Origin: Bugulina stolonifera
Taxonomy: Eukaryota > Bryozoa > Gymnolaemata > Cheilostomatida > Bugulidae
DNA: 64,000 nt
Assembly: GCA_935421135.1 (NCBI GenBank)
Contig: OW285188.1
Coordinates: forward strand, 17,895,233 to 17,959,232
Direction: 5' to 3'
This document shows, piece by piece, positions 1-13,100 of the stretch. A program made the position numbers and the translations under genes. Each line of letters begins with the position of its first letter. The stretch's first letter is position 1. The notes below the pieces were generated by a model. That model was not told the DNA's origin. It saw only the letters and a list, made by a program, of their open reading frames with translations, and ran no database searches.

Positions 1-679
1 CAGTAGTTATATGCTAACTAATACAGTAGTTATATGCTAACTAATACAGTAGTTATATGCTAACTAATACAGTAGTTATATGCTAACTAATACAGTAGTT
101 ATATGCTAACTAATACAGTAGTTATATGCTAACTAATACAGTAGTTATATGCTAACTAATACAGTAGTTATATGCTAACTAATACAGTAGTTATATGCTA
201 ACTAATACAGTAGTTATATGCTAACTAATACAGTAGTTATATGCTAACTAATACAGTAGTTATATGCTAACTAATACAGTAGTTATATGCTAACTAATAC
301 AGTAGTTATATGCTAACTAATACAGTAGTTATATGCTAACTAATACAGTAGTTATATGCTAACTAATACAGTAGTTATATGCTAACTAATACAGTAGTTA
401 TATGCTAACTAATACAGTAGTTATATGCTAACTAATACAGTAGCTATATGCTAACTAATACAGTAGTTATATGCTAACTAATACAGTAGTTATATGCTAA
501 CTAATACAGTAGTTATATGCTAACTAATACAGTAGTTATATGCTAACTAATACAGTAGTTATATGCTAACTAATACAGTAGTTATATGCTAACTAATACA
601 GTAGTTATATGCTAACTAATACAGTAGTTATATGCTAACTAATACAGTAGTTATATGCTAACTAATACAGTAGTTATAT
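1..679. repeat. 23-bp tandem satellite array (runs off left edge)
   Basis: The unit is 23 bp and begins CAGTAGTTATATGCTAACTA. There are 29 full copies from base 1 to 667 and a partial copy to 679. The only difference seen is one T-to-C change at 444, so the array is young or strongly homogenised. It continues past the left edge. It lies on the 3' side of the last visible HSD17B7-like exon, so it is probably intronic or just downstream of that gene. Confidence 0.98.
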
Positions 680-1101
680 CACAATCAAATCATTACTTGG
701 AAGTTCAAATAGAAGAGAATACACACAGCTACACTTTACTAATAGCAACCTGGGAGTGATCAAATAGGTAAATTGTTACTTTATTTTAACAATGGGTGTA
801 AAGATTTAATTTACGGTTTTAATACACAGGTGGTAATAGAAAAATTATGATGAAGAAAGAGAGAGGAAAACTCCAAAATAATATCTAATGTACATGTAAC
901 TTGAGGCATTAGCAGTAGCTGCTCTATCAATAATATTAAGCTATTTGGGAAAAATTAATTTTTAGAAATGATTCTTTAACCAACTACACATTGTGAGAGT
1001 GTGTACTAAAGTATATGAAATTCCTTTAGTGATGTTTCATGCGGGTTATTTCATGATAACAAAGTATAGGACATACATGTAGCATAATTATAATAACTTA
1101 C

Positions 1102-4100
1102 CATAGCCTCAGCACCATTGTATGGATCCCAGGTAAATGCCGGCACAAATAACCTCAGCTATATAAATAATCAAATGTACTTTATGAAGGGGTTAGAAAT
1201 TGACATACATATGTATATGTATTTATTTACTACTTGTATATTATTATGATACAACTATGATAGATCAGCCATTTTACAGAAAGTATAGTATATACGATAA
1301 CAGTGTAGAGTTGGAGCATACTATATCAGTGCTATGCATACATTTATGTATAGTCTACCTAAGAGTTAATAAATATCTACAGTTTGTAGGGAGAGTAGTC
1401 AATGGATAGAACTACAATGTATAAACAAAATGTAGCACTCCATATAAATAATATATAATATATATATATTTATATTATATATCTGTTAACTATCTCACCA
1501 GTTTAATGATAGGGGTAAGCAGGTACCATATCCACCATGGAAGTATACCCAGAGAAAGACCAGTCTGTGTCAGTCCAGGACACATAGTATTAGTTGTAAT
1601 ATTCTGTAATAGTAACTGGTGCAGTGAGTATAACCTAACATTACACATGCATGCAGTATTAGTGTATAACAATCATGATGTATTTTTAAGCAAGTGTATA
1701 ACAGTATATTATATAGTACTACATATAACATATATTTCAGTCGACTAATGAATGACCCTAATCATATTTTAGTTTATTACTCTATCAAGTGTTCAGAGTC
1801 ATGTGGAGATTGTGCCTGAGCTGACATACTAGCTGACATACTAGTTGACATACTAGCTGACATACTAGCTGACATACTAGCTGACACACTAGCTGACACA
1901 CTAGTTGACACACTAGCTGACACACTAGCTGACATACTAGCTGACATACTAGCTGACATACTAGTTGACATACTAGCTGGCATACTAGTTGGCATACTAG
2001 CTGGCATACTAGCTGGCATACTAGCTGGCATACTAGCTGACATACTAGCTGACATACTAGCTGACATACTAGCTGACATACTAGCTGACATACTAGCTGA
2101 CATACTAGCTGACATACTAGTTGACACACTAGCTGACATACTAGCTGACACACTAGCTGACATACTAGCTGACATACTAGCTGACATACTAGCTGACATA
2201 CTAGCTGACATACTAGCTGACATACTAGCTGGCATACTAGCTGACATACTAGCTGACATACTAGCTGACATACTAGCTGACATACTAGCTGACATACTAG
2301 CTGACATACTAGCTGACATACTAGCTGACATACTAGCTGACATACTAGCTGACATACTAGCTGACATACTAGCTGACATACTAGCTGACATACTAGCTGA
2401 CATACTAGCTGACATACTAGCTGACATACTAGCTGACATACTAGCTGACATACTAGCTGACATACTAGCTGAAATACTAGCTGACATACTAGCTGACATA
2501 CTAGCTGACATACTAGCTGACATACTAGCTGACATACTAGCTGACATACTAGCTGACATACTAGCTGACATACTAGCTGACATACCAGGTCGTATGTACA
2601 GACTGCTTGCTAATATATTCTTAACCTTTCACCATTACTTAGAATCTAGTTGTCATCATTTACAAATTATTATTTTTAGCAGAAAACGGTGTTGAAAGCT
2701 ACACTCATACATTATCGCAACATAATGACCTTGACATTACCTTAGTTCTTAGCTTATCATTCATAGCCACAGACAAAGAGTCCATCAAATACTTAGACGA
2801 TGCATATGGGTCTCTCCTGTAATAAACATACACTGTATAGTCAGGTTGTGTATAATTGCATAGTACAAATTTACCATGTGATTCCTACGCTGTAACACAA
2901 TCAAATATGACTAGTGTATCGGCATTGAAGACTTGTTTTATTGGGTTATATGATGATACCAACTCTAGCTAATCATTTTAAATTCTATCCATGTTCACAT
3001 TTACTTGGGATAGTAAAAAACCTGGTGGCGTGGACAACTCCTAAATCACAATAAATACATAATATTTTGCTATTCTGCTACACAACACATGGTAGTGTAA
3101 GCAGATTATTGTAGTATAACACACATCAGTGTACATGTTGGTAATAGAGCAATACAGACCCTGATGTATGCTGTATATCAAAATTCTGTTATAGTGCAAT
3201 ACAAACCCTGATGTATGCTGTATATCTGTTATAGTGCAATACAAACCCTGATGTATGCTATATATCTGCTATAGTGCAATACAAACCCTGATGTATGCTG
3301 TATATCTGCTATAGAGAACACATCTTTACTGGAAGTCCTGGAAGACGTCCAGACTACTCTAGATGGTGTCTCTCCACCCAAAACCTCATCTAGTTCCTTC
3401 ACCTAAAACACCGAACCACAGCAATTTAGACTCATATGCATAAGGGGTGAATAGTAGGGATGTAATCATGGCCAATTATAATACAAAGTTGTCTTCTCCT
3501 AACCTGAGAGAGGACAACTTCCTATTACTATTGCATTTAAACGTTATACACTCTTGGAAGCGCTCATGGATGGCTACTTACAACATATAATACAAAATTC
3601 TACAACTTCTCAGCATGTATTACAGTGTATATGATTACAGTGTATATGATATCTACATAGGAAATGAAAGCATGACAGTCTGTTCAACTGTCTTTTTCTA
3701 TATAGCAGAATATCTAGTACAGTCATATACGTTTACAAGTATATATTTATATGGTATATAGTCATCATATGACTATAATCTGATATTACTATACAACAAA
3801 TTTATTGATATTATTAACAAATTAAAATATTGTGCATGTACATAGGAAGTCGGTGAAATACATTGCATTATAAACCTAAAGCATATTATGTGTATGAACC
3901 TTTTTACAGCAACCTAACAGTAATTCTAAGTAATGTCTTACAACATAAGAATAATGCATATAAAGCAGCGTATTCTAAAAAAACAGATCAAAACAAATTA
4001 TTATCAAACATTGCCCCTTGTGGTACAAGTCAACGTAACCGATGACGGTGGTCTAACATGACCGGTTCAATTACTGAAAGATAATCAAATTATAAGAGAA

Positions 4101-7100
4101 TTGCACGAATGCATAACCCACCAAGTCACAAACATAGTATGCAGGGGGTATACATATACTTATATACACGTATAATGTAATATATTGTAATATAATGCGT
4201 ATGCCTACATGTCACAGGGGTCGGGTAGAAGGAGACAGAATAAAACGTAATTAACTAGAATATATACTAATTGTTGACATTTAATAAAAGGCCAATATTA
4301 TATGAAGCTACCACATCTGACACAGAAAGTAAAAATCAGATGATATCCAGGGTTAGAAAACACAGTTATTCAGTATTTAATAGTAATCAAGATATACAAA
4401 TATATAAGATAGGATAGTTATTAATACATGTATATACAATTTTATACAGAGAGATGAATATTTATTTAGAGTAATAAAACATACAGGGTCTCGATAAGAG
4501 AGAAAGTGCTGATCATATACAATAGATAACGTATCTAAAGATTTCCAATAATGTACTGGTTTCATAATCTAATATTATGTGCTTAATAAATGAATAATTT
4601 ATTCAAACTTGATTAGTCTTCTGGTGGGCTATGGATAGTGTCAGCAAAACCATCGGCTAGCAGTACATTTATACCAGGTACATCTGCCCCGCTGGCTGTT
4701 CACACTGTTGTAACAGTTATATTTTCTATCGGTCTATTTGCAAGGATAACAATATTTTACATAATGCTCTACCACCTAGAAAACTCGAATTCTCTAGTAG
4801 AATCTAAGATTCCCTATGTACATTGGTAACTGCCACATACTAAAATTTATAATACTACTTTTCATTGAGAATTGATTAGACATAATTATACATACATGTA
4901 GATGTACTAGTGATATGGTTTGTACCTAGTATTAAAATTATGGGTTGGAAAGTAAATAATTAAAAACGTTGCAGAATAGTTATACTTATGTAATGATTCT
5001 GGGGAGCAAGCTTTGTGCACTGTGTATATAATATATTATATATTTACGTATAGGGCTTACATGCATCTACATATTATAATGTATATCACAATAAAACCTT
5101 TATTACTATTAAAACACTCATCAGATAAAATGGTTTATTTGATGAGTGTTTGTAACACGAAACTAATAGTAAAAAAATTGTTTTGGACACTGGTTTTATT
5201 GTGATATACATTATAATATGTAGATGCATGTAAGCCCTATACGTAAATATATAATATATTATATACACATGTATATTGTATACATATTGTATATACAGGA
5301 ATACAAGGTACATGCACACCTAATATTTGTTAATGTAAATACATAATGTTATTAAGTTCATGCGGCCACAGACCATTCCAGGAAAAACATGTTTTAGTGT
5401 TTTGCTATAAACTGGCCCACGTTTATATTCACATGGTGTACGTTGAAGATGACTATTTATAACCATAAATTACCATTGTTGTTTACCATAGTATATAAAA
5501 CTAGGGCATTTGTGCAGCGTATGCCCATCTACATGTATCTTTATTATAGGTCATGTACTATGTTAGATTGATTATATACACACTGTGTGTATATATTATA
5601 TTGTATGTATATACACTGTATATATACTTTACATTGTAGGTTTACATGCGGCCTAGGGTAAGTGAAAGTCTGTGTTTACTACTGAGAAAGGTTTATTACC
5701 ACTAATAACAAAGGTTGTTAGACTAAATTGTGGGCCCAACAAGAATGGCTTTGAACTTCTCACCTGTAAAATAATAATTATTTTGTTGGTATTTGAGTAT
5801 TATTTATATGTGCTAATAAATGGATACCAAATAGGTCAAACTGTGTGTTGTTACACTACCCTAGAACAAATTATCATCTGCGTGGGACACAGCTATATCT
5901 TGAAAGTTGCAGGCCCACACTATCACGTCATATTTGTATACATGCATGCAAATCACCCCTAGTTAATAAGAATTGCTATGGTTTACAGTATAAGTGAGAA
6001 CACACGAGAACAGAAATTTTCTGCCAGGTAGTTTAATTCTAAATTATGAAAATAGATATCTGAAAAACTTCTATTGACACAGCTCTTGCAGCCATTTTGT
6101 TCTTAAAATGAAGTGCAAGACGTTTGGTAGCGCTCTTGTGTAAGTTCAGCATTATATCAAGGAGCACATGACGTGATGTAGACGAATTAAAAAAGATGAC
6201 ATCAATATAAATAAAACTGTTATACAAAACTGGAGTAAGAAATTGAACATGAATATGGTTTAGACATCAATAATAATCTGCAGGTATATCACACACAAAT
6301 TATTTTGTTAAATTGCAATATTGCAACAGCAGCAGCAATTATAGATAGTATTATTGAGTAACAATATTAATATGCAAAGATAATGTTGTAATATTGTATT
6401 TACTTGGATATAGTGAAAGGGTAATCAGATTTGTACGATGAACGCGATACGTGATTGGTTGGGAACTGAGGTATGTATGTCAGCATGATTTAGTATCAAT
6501 ACTGGCATCCTTTCTAATTATCTATACTACAAAGCATTAATTAAGTTGTATATTTTGTATCTCTCCCAAATGACATTTTCTTAAGATTAAGCGAGAAAGA
6601 CAGCTGCTCAAGAGTGGACTCATCAAAAGAAATCAGAAGAGGAAGCAGAAAGGAGAGAAATTAAAGCCAGATTGTACTTGGACAGTGTGTAGCGATATAA
6701 CAAGGTAAACACTTTCAAAATCTGGCAAGGAATTAATCACAACAAAGAAAACATGCTGAGCATGGAGGAGCTTCAGAGGAGGATGGACGAATATAAATTG
6801 ATGACCAATGAAACCACAGAAGAAGATCTCAACATGTCTGACTCCAGATTACAAGAGATATTAGATGGAACGAGGTGAGCAGAGAATAGAGCTCAGCAGA
6901 TACAATCAGAATCAAATATTTAAAATTGACCTTGAAAAGTAATTTATGAGACATCAGAAGGCACCAGCCTAGATTTCCACAGTTATTCCCTCATTTAGAC
7001 CATAGTATTTGGTGTTGCTTAACCCAACTCACAATTTTCATGCAATGTACATTGTATAATATACATGTACAGCAGCTAGTCAATTGCCATTGTTTTAGTA

Positions 7101-10100
7101 CTAAAGTCTCTTTTATTATACATATACGCATATGGACAAATCAGTAACATTTTTTCACCAGATATTACTTTTAAATAAATGTGTTGTCGTCGTTGAGGCA
7201 TAGAATGTGTTTGACTTTTCTACACCCATGAGCACTAAAATATTATAATATAGTACTATAGTACACTGAGTAATGATGAGAACAATTCAAACAGAAATTG
7301 AATTGTATATAATATTAAACTAAAGTAAATGTCATAAACTTTTTCAGAAGTTTCCAAAATCACCATGCTTTTGCAGTATTATAGTGCCAGAAATAAATCA
7401 TAATCTTGTATCAGCATTACGTATATTGTATTATAATAATATAATGTTGTTGTAGTGATTACGGGCCCAGGATAGATGGAAGGCATATTCTAATATTTGT
7501 ACTTAGTGTGTTAGCTCTGGTCACCAATGGCTTGACCTTGACCTCTATTTGCTACTTACGACGACGACTCTCAGCCAATCAGATGATGATGCTTAGTCTA
7601 TGCTGTGCTGATTTACTCTCTTCGGTTGGCATATTTATGAGAACGGTTACAGAGCATTCTTTCAACATGCATATGGTAGACCAGGATAAGAAGTACTTGG
7701 CCACTTGTCTTTATAAAATAGTGACGGTATGCTATTATGGTTTAGTCGATCATCCTAAGTCTTTAGATTTTCCAAATAGATGAACACGTGTAACGTTATT
7801 ATATCGTATAAAATTCATTATTCAACAGCGTATCACTGAGACTACCATGACAAACGATTCATAATTTCTGCAGTGAATTGTATTTGCCCATTTTATGTGT
7901 TTGATTGAGAAAAAAATCTCAGAATGCTATTATTTTGACTTGATTCCAAGTACATTAATTTGTAAATCATCTGTGGTAGTGAGTCATGAGGTAGTGCTCA
8001 GTAAAACCCGAGACTGGTGAATTAGGTGGAAGGTATAAACGTGGTAATATGAGATATATCTCGAGTAGCTGGTCATAACAACTGGAGGTGGGATAGATAA
8101 GATGGTTGCCTACCAAGACTCCGGGTGCTTCTAAAGAAGGCACAATCCACATGTTTTGATTTATAAATTTCAAATAAAAGACCTTCACACGTTTCAATAA
8201 GTTTTAATCTGTTATGAGTCACAGCTTTGCCCGCTTTTTTATACAAACCATTAGCACATCCCAATTTGTACACTATTTATGTTTCCACAAACCCAGCATA
8301 CTGCATACGATTCGAACGTTTCACACTATATTAGTGTAAGTAGCACTCGGCAACAGGGTTTTTTAGTCTTAAATCTCAAGGAGAAATTTGTTTAGAAATA
8401 TCCGTGAATCACACGATTATGAAGATGAACAAACCGTTAAGTGTTTTGAAAAATTACTATTTGTATTAAAACATTAATTTATATTTTGTAGGCGGTGACG
8501 TTATCTGGTCACAATGCTACACTATTCAACCTGCTAAGCCTGGCTGTAGACCACTACTGTGCGATAGCTAAACCTCTCACATACAGCCTCTACATGTCTA
8601 AGAGCCGAGTACAAGTCATATTGATTATATTCTGGCTTCTAGCTGTGCTGTTTGGATTTTCAGATTTTTGGATGCCATCAGCTCTACATGGACACTGCAT
8701 GGACAGACAGATTGGGATGAAGTACTGTACGAGGGTAACTATCTAGATATACATGTAGCTTATGTTTGATTGGCCTATGCAACCATTTGACAAAGTGTAA
8801 AATCACTTTCTATCACTTGAATCCGATTTCCATGCAGCCCAAGTTCAATCAACACAGTGGGATTATCACATGGGCAGCATTAGCTACATTACTTGTACGT
8901 GTGGCAGCTTGGCCAGATGTCAATTATAATAAAGTTGACTAACTAGACTAAATGGGGGATAGTTTGATAAATATAACACAATATGATCATCTAGTAACTG
9001 TAAGTATGGGTAGAAAACCTTTCATTTTGTATTCTCAATGACTATTCATTACTGATTTTCATGTAGTATTGGCTTGTAGTTGCAGGTTGATAATCTAGTG
9101 TAGGTCTATAATAATTGATGGATTGGTAATAACTTCAATGAGGTCTGAGTGCACAGCAATTACTGTAAACAATCATAATCAGTAATTATTGAAGCACAAT
9201 ATGTATATTATTTCTATGTAATTGTGCAAATATCTAGTACATACTGTACGTCATGCACATCTAAAATATATGGTGGGAATGTTAACGCTGTAATCATTTG
9301 GAAGGATATAGGAAAAAGTATATTCAAGTATATTGATGAGCTAGTGAATATGAGATATATTAAAAAAATTAAAATCAAAAAATTAAATGCTCTGCTAACA
9401 GTTTTCAGCCGTTTGATGAAAGGTGCAATTAATTGTTCAACTAATTTAGACAATGCGCTGCAAGTTTTTGGGATGACTGAAAGTTTTAGATTACGTTGAG
9501 AAATTGTATACATTATACAGATGACACCATGTCATGTTCTGGCATTACATTGCAGGTGTTCTGTTCGGTGTACGAAGCTGATCACCTGATGTTCTGCGTA
9601 GTGTTGGCATGCCTAGCAGTGATGACAGTAATGTATGGAAGTATTATGTGTATACTACACAGTTATCAGAAGCAAGAATACGCCACGGTATCACAACGCA
9701 AGGCACAACGACATATTCGAGGCCTCATCACCTCATTCATAATACTCGGACTATTTGCAGTTTTATGGTTACCCAGCTGTATAATGGATGCCTACACAAT
9801 ATTAAGAGTGCGCTATGCCACAGATTTGAAGGCAGCTAATGCACACCAGAAGCTGATTTGGTATTTATACGCTTTGGTGATATTAAATGCAGTGTGCGAT
9901 CCAATTATATACGCATTGAGAATGCGAGAAATTCAACAAAGCTTAAAATCTCTTCTTCATTTTAAAAGACGTACATTCTCGAATAAGATGAATGGTTTTG
10001 AGGATGCGGTACGAAACCGTTCGTCTACCAGTAGCATTCCGTATCGGCATGCTCATAGGCAGTATTCTACGAACAGTACCAATACGACAGTCTATAGTGG

Positions 10101-13100
10101 TATGAGTGGTAGTTCCTTTAAAGAGAAACAAGGGTTCAGCAGAAAAGATACGCTAACGAGTCAAGTCAGTGAGCTAACCGAGGACACACCCCTAAGTGGT
10201 AATATTAGTATGGCACAATTTGAATGCAACTAGCTTGCCGTATTCCGCCTAAAAGTTATCTTACCTAATAACAGTATTGTAAAAATTGTCGTCATCATGC
10301 GTATTAATGCTAAAAATAGAAAAAGGCTGCACTCAGCAGTATATTATTTAGTTTAGTAACAATGACATTTAAATACGACACAATGTCGTACAGGAAGTGT
10401 GTTAATTATTAGCCATAAATGTATATGCCTCATTTGTTGAAGAGAGTAGGGCACACTCGAGGTACCTGGGCTAAGGCATAGACTGTGGTCTCCTAATTCT
10501 AACGAGGCATAAAATAATATATTACTTGTGAGTGTAGTATATACAGTACAAGTTGGTGTATATTAGCATCACCTACCTGCTGTATGATAAAAAAACCTAC
10601 ACGGAAAAGATGTTAGTTTCAGCATATCACTGTTTGGGATCAATCTGGTGTTTTCAAATAATTGTTTGATTTATTTAGACTAAATAACTGTTGTTTTGAA
10701 AATTCTATTTTTCTTTATAAATGTTGATCAACCAGCAATTAGAATGCCAAAGTTATATTTTTTTTTATATTTGTTATACACAATCGAATTAACAGTTATT
10801 ATTTATGTTCAAGTGAAATGTTACGTTATGTTTATGGCAAGGAATTAAAATGCTATTCTATCTGTATAGTATGAAGTTCAGGAACGAAGCCAAATAGCGG
10901 ATGTTTAGATGTAGAGGTTCATGTGGAACGTACATGTGCATTAGTTACTGCTAGAATATATTATATAATATTTATGTTGTTGGTGCAATAACTGAAGAAT
11001 TTACATTGTCTATACTATCGTATGCTATCAAACATACATTATTTATTATACATGTATATTAATTATTTATTATGGAAGTTGTACTTTTATGATATTTAAT
11101 GATTTAAATTTATTATACATTCTCTTTCATCCATACCATTCAGCCGACAAGACTGCAAAGTTTATTTTCATATTATTAGTATTTTATACTACTATTGAAC
11201 TGCTATAATTATAATATAATATATTCAATTAACTTGAAGTAATGGTTACTGCCAGAGAAATGCGTCTCTATCTATGTTATAACACAGATAAATATGCTAC
11301 ATACATGTATGTAATAAGATAATATTCTACTACAGCAAATAAGTATAATTATGTACTATTAATATAAACTGTATGACTTTGATAAAGATAGGAAGTTAAC
11401 ATGTCATACATGGCAAGTAGTGCAAGCTGGCTAAGGGTGTGGGGTTGTCCTCTCCTATAATAACTATGAGTGGACAACTCCACAGATATAATATTTACAA
11501 CACAACAGCTGGCAGATTTACTTACCATACAGAAGTGTCCCAGCACATTAGTAGCAAATGTCATTTTAAATCCTTCTTTGGTCGTATCATCAGCTATCTC
11601 TAACAGGTCTGCCCCAGTACTAAATCTATGCACCAACTTACTACAAATACAAGTCAGAACACCTTTTATATAAGCTGTCACTATAACAGCATGAGCATGA
11701 TATGACAGTTGCTCAAGTCACTTTGTATGAATATTGTATACTGGCAATGAGATAATAGACATAAAACAAACAAATTTATGTTATATTTGAAAAACTTCAT
11801 TTATCAATGAACAGATAGATAACTCCAAACCAATAATGAATTTGAAGGATGATGGATGATCTGCCTAGTTGCAAGTGTCCCATGAAGAATCACATATCCA
11901 GCATTAGTATACGTGGGTACAAGCACACGTGGGTACATGTATAGGTGGGTACACACACACATATGGGTACACACATATATATGTATTTATGCATACAAAT
12001 ACCTGGGTTGAAGGAATGTAGATATTACAGTGCCTAGTTTCACCTTTGGGTTGGACATTACTCCGGCATTCAGGAAAAGGAAGTCTATGTGGTCAAACCT
12101 AAACAAAAAGTAATACAGAGTTTCAGTTATAAGAATTCAAAGCAGTAAATCTTCTTTCATTACACCTATAATCAAGACAGTAGATATTTGTAATCAAATA
12201 CGAATAATAGTAGCACAACATAATACCACACCATTTCAGTCATCGCATTGAACACATGTCACACATGTATAAATATAAATTATCCAGATATTCGATATTA
12301 CACACTTACTTCTCCTTTAGTTGCTGTACACAACTTTTAACAGAGGAAATACTGCTTACATCACCAACAACCAATGAGATGGAGGCACCTAAAATACATG
12401 TATATAATACACATAATATATGTGTATTACACCAGATTTCATAGTGCAAAGAGATAGTGTATAGTGTGATATATGGATACATTGTAAAAATTAATTTCTT
12501 AGTATACACATACAGTATATAGTTATATACTTTGTACATGTACTACGTATTTATAGAATTATTGTATGAGATAAAACAATGTGAATATTAGAGCAGGAGC
12601 AGCTGTTGGCAAATATTTGGGAAGAAGAGCATTATGAAAAGAATAATATGTGAATAACATTTCAATGAGGATCATCCCAATTGGCATGAGAATTGTGATG
12701 AGACCAGGTTTTTATAAAAAAATATAATATAATAATTATACACATGCATTTTACCAATAAAACTTCATACTGTATTCACTAACATAGGACTGACAGATGA
12801 TTATACCAGTCATTAGAGTGGCTACAATGTACCATGGTACACCCCAGGAGACCCTAAACCCAGTCACTTTAATAAGACAAATGAGCCAATCTGTACACAA
12901 ATCATCACCTTAGTATAACATCATTTTACTCTAATCATGGGAAACTATCTCCAAGTTAATGTTTACCAACCAATGTTTTTGTTTCAAATAATGGAAAACC
13001 CGAGACAAATTATGAATATGTATAATGAGGGGAAGATATAATACAGTTACACGGATTTAGATATCACAGAGAGAAACACAGAAATATGAATGAAATCATT

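Noticed and set aside
1..679. CRISPR-like array
   Set aside because: The repeats are directly adjacent with no unique spacers, in a eukaryotic genome; it is a satellite.
1777..2583. 268-residue minus-strand ORF of (SASM) repeats
   Set aside because: Product of the 12-bp minisatellite inside an HSD17B7 intron; a stop-free unit divisible by three makes open frames automatically.
6753..6874. SNAP-25-like SNARE helix instead of a GPCR N-terminus
   Set aside because: The sequence has faint resemblance to the first SNARE helix, but heptads are weak. It carries two N-glycosylation sequons and joins in phase to TM1, so the receptor reading is preferred.
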